Of a DNA stretch of 7,488 nucleotides, positions 1 to 5,134 are shown piece by piece. How positions within the stretch are numbered: the first letter of the stretch is position 1; each line of letters opens with the position of its first letter. This stretch comes from JALORV01 sp035429725 (GTDB lineage Bacteria; Pseudomonadota; Gammaproteobacteria; Burkholderiales; Burkholderiaceae_F), in contig DAOMFI010000137.1 of assembly GCA_035429725.1 (NCBI GenBank), forward strand, positions 1-7,488. The letters run 5' to 3'. The notes beneath the pieces are model-generated. The model saw only the letters and a list, made by a program, of their open reading frames with translations. It was not told the origin of the DNA and ran no database searches. A program made the translations under genes and the position numbers.

Positions 1-1206
1 CTGCCCACGCCCTACACGCTGAACGACGTCGTCTGCTGGTTCCTGGCCGCACGCGGGCGCCGCGAGGAGGCGTACACACGGCTGCGCGGCGTGCTGCGCG
101 ATGCGACGTTTGCGCCGCCTCGCGCGCTGACCCAGCTGGCGCAGATCACGGACTTCGATCTCTTCGTCAGCACGACCTTCGATCCGTTGCTCGAGCAGGC
201 GCTCAATGCCGAACGCTTCGGCGGGGAGCCGTCGACCGAGGTGCTGGCCTACGCGCCCAATCGCGTCGCGGATCTTTCCACCGAGCGCGAACACCTCAAG
301 CGGCCGGTCGTCTACCACCTGCTCGGGCGGGTCTCGGCCTCGCCGGGCTACGTGATCTCCGACGAAGACCTGCTCGAGTTCATCTGCGGCCTGCAGAGCG
401 AACACCTGGCACCGGAGCGCCTGTTCCACGAGCTCGAGCACAACCACCTGCTGCTGATCGGCGGCAACTTCAGCAACTGGCTGGCAAGGCTCTTCCTGCG
501 CATGGCCAAGCGACGGCGCCTATCGGACCCGCGCGACGTCGGCGAGGTGCTGGCCGACAACCACAGCGGCAGCGACGTCCGGCTGATGGGCTTCCTGCAG
601 CAGGTGAGCGTGCGCACGCGCGTGTACACCGGCGCGGCCGAGTTCGTCGATGAACTGCATCGCCGCTGGAGCGCCCGTGCGGCACGTCGGCCGCAAAATG
701 GGGTCGCTGCGCCGGCGAAGGAGCGTCGCCTCGCCACCGTGCTGTTCGCCGATATCGTCGGCTCGACCGAACTTGCGGCGCGCCTCGGCGATCGCGCGTG
801 GCGCGAGCTGCTGGAGCGTTTCCTGGTCCTCGTGCGCGCGCAGCTTGCCACGCATCGCGGGCGCGAAGTCGACACGGCCGGCGACGGCATCTTCGCCACC
901 TTCGACAGTCCCGCCCGCGCCGTGGCCTGCGCGCTGGCAATGGTGCGCGAGGCGAAGGCGCTCAACTTCGAGATCCGCGCCGGCCTGCACACCGGCGAGA
1001 TCGAACCCAACGGCGAGAAAGTGGCCGGCATCGCCGTGCACATTGGTGCGCGCGTGATGTCGCACGCCGGGCCCAGCCAGGTGCTGGTGTCGGCAACCGT
1101 CAAGGACCTGACGGCCGGTGCCGGCATCGGTTACGAACCGCAGGGCGTCTACGCACTCAAGGGCGTGCCGGGCGAGTGGGTTCTGCATCGCGCACTGGAC
1201 GGCTGA
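1..1206 (+). CDS. SIR2-like domain / class III nucleotide cyclase fusion protein (5' partial)
   Basis: The frame is open from base 1 to the TGA at 1204-1206 (401 codons visible), so the start lies upstream; the ATG at 91 is probably internal because clear family sequence precedes it. Residues about 45-225 resemble the SIR2-like (SIR2_2) fold. STTFD at 169-183 sits where that family has TTN[YF]D. HLLG at 316-327 sits where it has LHG. LLLIGGNFSNW, around 450-480, matches the second half of the Rossmann fold. The N-terminal nucleotide-binding loop is not in the window. Residues about 240-385 are a class III adenylate/guanylate cyclase domain, with FADIVGS (metal Asp at 751), GDG (metal Asp at 883), the GLHTGE strand, and ARV with the transition-state Arg at 1051. 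Such cyclases make cyclic nucleotides from NTPs, and SIR2-like domains bind or cleave NAD. No transmembrane segment is visible, so it is probably cytosolic. Domain calls are firm; activity and role are unknown, with stress signalling or phage defence possible. Confidence 0.85.
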   Translation: MPTPYTLNDVVCWFLAARGRREEAYTRLRGVLRDATFAPPRALTQLAQITDFDLFVSTTFDPLLEQALNAERFGGEPSTEVLAYAPNRVADLSTEREHLKRPVVYHLLGRVSASPGYVISDEDLLEFICGLQSEHLAPERLFHELEHNHLLLIGGNFSNWLARLFLRMAKRRRLSDPRDVGEVLADNHSGSDVRLMGFLQQVSVRTRVYTGAAEFVDELHRRWSARAARRPQNGVAAPAKERRLATVLFADIVGSTELAARLGDRAWRELLERFLVLVRAQLATHRGREVDTAGDGIFATFDSPARAVACALAMVREAKALNFEIRAGLHTGEIEPNGEKVAGIAVHIGARVMSHAGPSQVLVSATVKDLTAGAGIGYEPQGVYALKGVPGEWVLHRALDG

Positions 1207-1224
1207 CGCTCGAATGACCGAGCG
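1207..1224 (+). terminator. Stem-loop immediately after the SIR2-cyclase stop codon (weak terminator candidate)
   Basis: CGCTCG (1207-1212) and CGAGCG (1219-1224) form a perfect 6-bp stem with a 6-nt loop (AATGAC), starting at the base after the TGA. No T tract follows, so it is not a classical intrinsic terminator. It may instead protect the mRNA 3' end or act with Rho. Confidence 0.3.
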
Positions 1225-1309
1225 CGGGTCGGCTTGGGCCTGTGTCCGCTAGTAGCGCCCGTATCAACGTTGTTCCACTTGCGCGGTTAGTTGGGTCGCG
1301 GAAACCGGG

Positions 1310-1339
1310 TTGACCGTCCGGTCCAGTGGGTGTTACTTT
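1310..1339 (+). promoter_or_regulatory. Candidate sigma70-type promoter of the toxin-antitoxin operon
   Basis: TTGACC (1310-1315) matches five of six bases of the -35 consensus. An 18-bp spacer leads to TACTTT (1334-1339), a weak -10. The predicted transcript would start about 25 bases before the antitoxin ATG. The -10 lies inside the palindrome at 1329-1348, as expected of a self-repressed toxin-antitoxin promoter. The rest of the 165-bp gap (1207-1371) holds no recognisable gene. Confidence 0.35.
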
Positions 1340-1348
1340 GGTATCACC
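1329..1348. promoter_or_regulatory. Imperfect palindrome, candidate antitoxin operator
   Basis: The arms GGTGTTAC (1329-1336) and GTATCACC (1341-1348) are inverted repeats matching at 7 of 8 positions around a TTTG centre. The site ends 23 bp before the antitoxin ATG and covers the likely -10. Ribbon-helix-helix antitoxins bind such short palindromes as paired dimers to repress their own operon. The repeat is seen directly; its use as an operator is inferred. Confidence 0.45.
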
Positions 1349-1371
1349 TTCTGCACCGACCGAGTTGACCC

Positions 1372-1704
1372 ATGGCTTCTGCCACGACCACGATCAAGCT
1401 ACCGGATGAACTCAAGCGGCGCATCGCGCCGCTCGCCGAAGCAGTGGGCAAGACGGCCCATGCCTGGATGGTCGAGGCGCTGGAGCGTCAGGCGGCCCTG
1501 GCCGAAGCGCGCGAGGCCTTCCTCAAGGACGCCGAGGCTTCCGCGGCAGCAGTCGATGCCGGCGGCGCACTCTACGCCGCCGAAGACGTTGCCGCCTACC
1601 TGCTCTCCCGCGCGGCCGGCAAGGCAACGGCCCGGCCCCGGCGCGTGCGTAAGGGCACTGCAGCCACGGAACCGGCCCGTACAACTCGGCGCCGCCAGGG
1701 CTAG
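1372..1704 (+). CDS. Ribbon-helix-helix (CopG/ParD-like) antitoxin
   Basis: This 110-residue protein is the likely antitoxin of a type II module: it would neutralise the toxin encoded next and repress the operon through the upstream palindrome. Residues 5-40 have the ribbon-helix-helix pattern: a short strand (TTIKLP), helix A (DELKRRIAPLAEAVGKT) and helix B (AHAWMVEALERQ). Residues about 40-80 are Ala/Glu-rich helix ending in EDVAAYLLSRAAGK, the expected toxin-binding part. The last 28 or so residues are an unusual Arg/Thr-rich basic tail. The start is well fixed, because an in-frame TGA lies at 1366-1368, one codon upstream of the ATG. No good Shine-Dalgarno is visible, only a weak GAG. The gene ends two bases before the codon preceding the toxin's TTG, so the two are cotranscribed. 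Family assignment is by motif and neighbourhood; the exact subfamily is uncertain. Confidence 0.82.
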   Translation: MASATTTIKLPDELKRRIAPLAEAVGKTAHAWMVEALERQAALAEAREAFLKDAEASAAAVDAGGALYAAEDVAAYLLSRAAGKATARPRRVRKGTAATEPARTTRRRQG

Positions 1705-1707
1705 GAC

Positions 1708-2001
1708 TTGGCGACTGTCTACTTCAGTGCTCGCGCGCTGGCCGACCTCGACCACCTGTTCGACTTCATCGCCGAGCACGATCCGGCCAGCGCAAGCCGC
1801 GCCGCGCAGCGCATCGTCGACGCGGCGCGAATATTGCGCGACCACCCGTTTATCGGCCGCCCCGTGCGCGGCGAAATCCGCGAACTTGTCATCTCGAGCG
1901 GCCGAACCGGGTATGTCGCGCTGTACCGGATTCGCGACGCCGTTGCGACGGTCGAGATCCTGACGATCCGGCATCAGCGCGAGGCGGGGTATCGCGAGTA
2001 G
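1708..2001 (+). CDS. RelE/ParE-family toxin
   Basis: This 97-residue protein has the usual length of ParE/RelE-superfamily toxins. Such toxins either poison DNA gyrase (ParE) or cleave mRNA on the ribosome (RelE). Visible family features are an N-terminal strand (VYFSARALADL), the helical stretch LDHLFDFIAEHDP, the hinge LRDHPFIGRPV, then RELVIS, YVALYRIRD and the final strand VEILTIRHQ. The resemblance to ParE (hP.iGrpv, RELvi, YvvlYri, vH at the end) is stronger than to RelE, but the target cannot be decided from sequence. The only good start near the antitoxin stop is TTG at 1708, with AGGG at 1697-1700 as a suitably spaced ribosome-binding site. Toxin and antitoxin lie in the same frame, separated only by TAG and one codon. 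The non-AUG start should lower toxin synthesis relative to antitoxin. Confidence 0.85.
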   Translation: MATVYFSARALADLDHLFDFIAEHDPASASRAAQRIVDAARILRDHPFIGRPVRGEIRELVISSGRTGYVALYRIRDAVATVEILTIRHQREAGYRE

Positions 2002-2015
2002 CTTGAACCGGAGAT

Positions 2016-2036
2016 CGGTACGTTCGTACCGCTTTT
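2016..2036 (+). terminator. Intrinsic terminator after the toxin gene
   Basis: CGGTACG (2016-2022) and CGTACCG (2025-2031) are perfect inverted repeats. They can form a 6-bp stem with a GTTC loop, followed by CTTTT (2032-2036). It lies 14 bp after the toxin stop and would end the toxin-antitoxin transcript before it runs antisense into cti. An outer pair, TGAACC (2004-2009) and GGTTCA (2038-2043), could extend the structure. Confidence 0.6.
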
Positions 2037-2044
2037 AGGTTCAC

Positions 2045-2060
2045 CCGGCAGCGCTGCCGG
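2045..2060. repeat. Perfect 16-bp palindrome downstream of cti
   Basis: CCGGCAGC/GCTGCCGG reads the same on both strands and can form a 6-bp GC stem with a GCGC loop. It lies 26 bp past the cti stop on the minus strand. No T tract follows on either strand, so it is at best a Rho-assisted or 3'-end-protecting hairpin for cti. Confidence 0.4.
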
Positions 2061-2086
2061 CCTCAGTCGCGAAGGCCTGCCCGCAC

Positions 2087-4432
2087 TCAGCGATTCTCCA
2101 GCCGGCTGTAGTCGAGAATGCCCGCCTCGCGCGGCGCCGACGCCGCGTACGCATCGACCAGCTGATCGCTGACCGCCCAGAAGCCCGGATTCGTCCGCCG
2201 CACCGCGAAGCGATCGGCGAGCTTGCGGTAATCGGCTTCGGAGCGGAGCGACGCGATCGCGGCGGTGAAGGCGGGCAGGTCTTCGGGCCGCACGCGGTAG
2301 ATCGCGTTCGGGTACGCGCCGATGAACCCGGGCACGACCGTCAGCGTGTTCTCCGCCGGAATCAGCTCCTGCGCTTCCTTGAACATGTGGGCGACGTTCT
2401 TGTGCGCGGTGTTGCGCAGCAGACTGAAGTACTGCGGCTCGCCCGCGTGCTCGACGCGCAGCATCGAGGCTTCCGGCAGCCATGCGAGGCTGGCACCGCG
2501 CACGGCGGTGAGCGCTTCGAGCTCGCGGCGCAGCGCAGGGTCCGGCACCGCGGCCAGGTCGAAGCGCGGCGTCAGCGTCGGCGCCACCCGCGCGCGCAGC
2601 AGGCCGTAGAGCTCGCGCTGCGGATCGCTGGTCCTGTAGGCGATGTCGCTCGCGCGGTCGAAGTGCGCGTTGCGGCCGTAGACGTACTCCGTCACCACGT
2701 CGGGTGCGCCGCGGTACCAATACGCCGCCGTCGACCGCCGGGCTTCCTTGGGCAGCAGCACCAGGAAATTGAACTCGCCTTCCATGCGCAGGTAGTCCAT
2801 GTAGAGCCGGCTGTTGAGCTGGTGGCCGGCGTTGCCGTAGACGTCGTAGCCCGCCACCAGCAGGTAGTAGATGCGCTCGAGGAGCGGGTAGTCGATGATC
2901 CACGCAGTCTTGGGTTCGGTGCCGACCAGGCCCTTGACCACGCTCGCGCTGTTGAAGTGGCGGAAGATCGTCAGCGCCGCGTTGGGGTTGCGGCCGTCGC
3001 CGTTCCAGATGAGCGAGGTATCGATCTTCAGCCCCGCAGCGGCCGCCGCATCGAGCGCCGCGCTCTTGGCGCGCAGGTACTGCTGTTCCAGTTTCGAGTA
3101 TTCGACCCACGGAATCAGCGCCGGCGAATTGCTGCCCCATTCCGCCGGCAACCGCAGGTCGCTGCGCTCGCGCGCGGCGAGCTCCTGGGTGGCCGTCTGC
3201 AGCCCCGAGCGCGGGTCGACAAAGAACACCCAGAAGCGGTCCTCGATCACATCGAGCGCGAGCTGCCCGCGGCACACCGGCCCCTTGATGAAGTTCATGA
3301 CGAAGAACTCCGCTTCGTCGAGCAGGAAGCGGTAGCGCCCGTCCATCGGCAGCTCGCGGAACGCGATGAACGGATTGGAGGCAACCTCCGGCGCGTACGA
3401 CGGCAGTTGCGTCACCGTGGTGGCCGGCGTGAGGAACCACGCGCGGTACTTGGCCATCCGCTCAGCGCTCAGCACATAGGGCATGTGCGTCTTGGCGAGG
3501 ATCGTCTCGCGCTCCGGCTCGAGCCGGTAATAGAAGCGCGCGGTGCCCGGGTCATCGTAGGGGCGGCGCGTGGCGATCACCGCCACCGGCTGCCCGCTCG
3601 GCGTGGTCGAGCGCACCAGCCGGAACGCGCGGTGCGTGGGGTCAGTCTCGAATACAACGTGCCCCAGGAACAGGTGCTCGTAGACGTAGCGGCTCATCAG
3701 CCGCTCCTGCGCCGAAACGCCGTTGAGGAAAGCTTCCCACGCCTGCACCTGTTGCTGCTGCAGCGGCGTGAGCGGCACGTCGCCGTCGTACGGCGCTCCG
3801 GCTTCGAGCCAGCGCGCGATCGTCGCGACCTCGCGCGGCTCGAGCCCCGGCAGGCCGTAGGGCATGCCGGCGAGCGGCTTCTCCTTCGCGTAGGCATCGA
3901 AGGTCTCGATGCGCGGGCAGGTCGCCTTGCGGTCGAGCGAGAAATCGAACGCGCCCGACAGCACCGGTGTCGTCGGCAGCGGATGTTCCGTCTTCAGCGC
4001 CAGGCTGCGGTAGAGCAGGCTCGCGGCGGTGTTGTTGGCCGGCGTCGGCGTGCGCTCATTGAGCACCGGCGAGAATCCGCGCGTGCGCCACTGCGACGGC
4101 AGCTGCGCATCGGTGAACAGGCGCGTCGGCGGCGCTTCCACCAGGCGGTCGGCGTCGTACACCGGCTGCGGGCTCAGGCCGCGCGCCACTCCTTCCCATG
4201 CGGTGAGCTTGAGCTGGCACGGCGCGTCGTAGCAGCCGTGGCAGGCCACGCAGCGCCGCTCGAAGATCGGCTGCACGTCGTGCCGGTACGAGACGCCGCC
4301 TGCCACCGGCGCGGCCGGCGTGTCGAAACGCGCCGGATCGGGCTGGCCGTAGTGACGATCGAACTCCTGCACCGCGATCGTGGCGCAGCCAGCGACGGTG
4401 AAGACAGCAATGACGGCGGTGAGCGAACGCAT
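2087..4432 (-). CDS. cti: Fatty acid cis/trans isomerase (Cti), heme-containing, predicted lipoprotein
   Basis: This 781-residue protein is close to the usual length of Cti. The enzyme converts cis unsaturated acyl chains of membrane phospholipids directly to trans, stiffening the membrane under solvent or heat stress. The heme site CVACH is at residues 61-65 (4238-4252) and follows DVQPIFERR, as in the c-type cytochrome-like start of the family. The body carries family-typical stretches such as FRELPMDGRYRFL, FIKGPVCRGQ, DRFWVFFVDP and NSRLYMDYLRMEGE. The start is placed at ATG 4432-4430. It has AGGG just upstream and gives a signal peptide ending in the lipobox VAGC (Cys16), with Ala after the Cys, compatible with outer-membrane anchoring. 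An upstream in-frame ATG at 4549 would add 39 non-signal residues and is unlikely. The gene is intact. It diverges from the exported-protein gene and converges on the toxin gene. The family is recognised with high confidence; lipidation is inferred. Confidence 0.93.
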   Translation of the reverse strand: MRSLTAVIAVFTVAGCATIAVQEFDRHYGQPDPARFDTPAAPVAGGVSYRHDVQPIFERRCVACHGCYDAPCQLKLTAWEGVARGLSPQPVYDADRLVEAPPTRLFTDAQLPSQWRTRGFSPVLNERTPTPANNTAASLLYRSLALKTEHPLPTTPVLSGAFDFSLDRKATCPRIETFDAYAKEKPLAGMPYGLPGLEPREVATIARWLEAGAPYDGDVPLTPLQQQQVQAWEAFLNGVSAQERLMSRYVYEHLFLGHVVFETDPTHRAFRLVRSTTPSGQPVAVIATRRPYDDPGTARFYYRLEPERETILAKTHMPYVLSAERMAKYRAWFLTPATTVTQLPSYAPEVASNPFIAFRELPMDGRYRFLLDEAEFFVMNFIKGPVCRGQLALDVIEDRFWVFFVDPRSGLQTATQELAARERSDLRLPAEWGSNSPALIPWVEYSKLEQQYLRAKSAALDAAAAAGLKIDTSLIWNGDGRNPNAALTIFRHFNSASVVKGLVGTEPKTAWIIDYPLLERIYYLLVAGYDVYGNAGHQLNSRLYMDYLRMEGEFNFLVLLPKEARRSTAAYWYRGAPDVVTEYVYGRNAHFDRASDIAYRTSDPQRELYGLLRARVAPTLTPRFDLAAVPDPALRRELEALTAVRGASLAWLPEASMLRVEHAGEPQYFSLLRNTAHKNVAHMFKEAQELIPAENTLTVVPGFIGAYPNAIYRVRPEDLPAFTAAIASLRSEADYRKLADRFAVRRTNPGFWAVSDQLVDAYAASAPREAGILDYSRLENR

Positions 4433-4552
4433 CGGACCCTGCAGTAGCGCAAAAGCCGCGATGGTACGGGCAACCGCTCGGTGCGCGCGCCCGACTTGCC
4501 GAACCTTGACCGAGCCTGCACGCGGCCGAGGCGTTTCGGCTACGCTCACCCC
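4433..4552. promoter_or_regulatory. Divergent promoter region between cti and the exported-protein gene
   Basis: These 120 bp must drive both genes. On the + strand TACGCT (4541-4546) fits the TANNNT -10 pattern and ends six bases before the ATG at 4553; no convincing -35 lies 17 bp before it. TTGACC (4506-4511) is -35-like but has no partner at normal spacing. A 5-bp inverted repeat, GCCGA/TCGGC, spans 4525-4540. On the minus strand no convincing promoter was found. No operator was identified. Confidence 0.4.
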
Positions 4553-5080
4553 ATGAAGAAACGTCTCATCGCATTCATGGTTGTGAGCCTCGCCCTCGTG
4601 GGCATCGCCCGTGCCGAACAGGCGGGCGGCCTGACCTGGACCGCGCCGCCCGAGTGGAAGTCACAGGGCGAGCGGCCCATGCGGGCGGCCACCTACAGCA
4701 TTCCCGCGGCCAAGGGCGACGCGGAGCCTGCCGAACTCGCGGTCTTCTACTTCGGGCAGGGCAGTGGCGGCGGAGTGGATGCCAACGTGAAGCGCTGGAT
4801 CGAACAGTTCCAGAAAGCGGATGGCACGTCTGCGGCCAAGGACGCGAAGGTAAAGAAGGAAAAGATCGCCGGCCTGCCGGCCACCGCGGTGGAAGTGAAG
4901 GGCACCTACCTGGGCGGCTCGATGATGGGACCTTCCACCCCCAAGCCCGGCTACCGGCTGCTCGGCGCCATCGTCGAAGGACCGGGTGGCAACGTTTTCT
5001 TCAAACTCACCGGTCCGGAAAAGACCGTGACTGCCGCGGAGAAGCCCTTCCGCAAGATGCTCGACGGTCTGAAGAAGTAG
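4553..5080 (+). CDS. Small exported protein of unknown function
   Basis: This 175-residue protein begins with a clear Sec signal peptide: MKK, a hydrophobic core (LIAFMVVSLALVGI) and a likely cleavage after ARA at residue 21. The mature part of about 154 residues has no Cys and no second membrane segment, so it is probably periplasmic. It is a compact domain that opens with LTWTAPPEW and contains ELAVFYFG, a Gly-rich turn (GQGSGGG), NVKRWIEQF, then GLPATAVEVKGTY and FFKLTGPE. This pattern looks like a conserved exported family, but I do not recognise a named one and assign no function. The start is chosen for the signal peptide; an in-frame ATG at 4481 would place 24 residues before it. No Shine-Dalgarno is visible, and the possible -10 next to the ATG suggests leaderless translation. 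It lies 54 bp upstream of the acyltransferase gene on the same strand, so the two may be cotranscribed. Confidence 0.8.
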   Translation: MKKRLIAFMVVSLALVGIARAEQAGGLTWTAPPEWKSQGERPMRAATYSIPAAKGDAEPAELAVFYFGQGSGGGVDANVKRWIEQFQKADGTSAAKDAKVKKEKIAGLPATAVEVKGTYLGGSMMGPSTPKPGYRLLGAIVEGPGGNVFFKLTGPEKTVTAAEKPFRKMLDGLKK

Positions 5081-5120
5081 CAGGAGTTCGCGCGCCTGAC
5101 CCCGCGTAGCGCGCCGCCGC

Positions 5121-5124
5121 AGGA
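5121..5124 (+). promoter_or_regulatory. Ribosome-binding site of the acyltransferase gene
   Basis: AGGA lies 10 bases before the ATG at 5135 and supports that start. No terminator is visible between the exported-protein gene and this site, which fits cotranscription. Confidence 0.5.
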
Positions 5125-5134
5125 AACCGCCCAC

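Noticed and set aside
91..93. ATG at 91 as start of the SIR2-cyclase gene
   Set aside because: The frame is open to base 1 with plausible protein sequence, and a start at 91 would cut off the N-terminal half of the SIR2-like fold.
1225..1309. Possible tRNA or small RNA in the gap before the toxin-antitoxin operon
   Set aside because: No cloverleaf, T-loop motif or promoter/terminator pair was found in this stretch.
1..2001. Calling 1-2001 a confirmed defence island
   Set aside because: Only one defence-like fusion protein and a common toxin-antitoxin pair are visible, with no integrase, transposase or known defence operon; the evidence supports a hypothesis only.
1974..3440. Second minus-strand open frame of 488 codons inside cti
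   Set aside because: It is an offset frame of cti with no family motifs; the cti frame explains the region.
2387..4447. Very long open frame (686 codons) antisense to cti
   Set aside because: Its translation is Arg/Ala/Val-rich low-complexity sequence typical of antisense frames in high-GC genes, while the minus strand encodes a clear full-length Cti.
4433..4549. Upstream start of cti at 4549
   Set aside because: It would place 39 mostly basic, non-conserved-looking residues before a clear lipoprotein signal peptide; ATG 4432 has AGGG upstream.
4481..4552. Upstream start of the exported protein at 4481
   Set aside because: It would bury the signal peptide behind 24 residues; ATG 4553 begins a standard MKK signal sequence.
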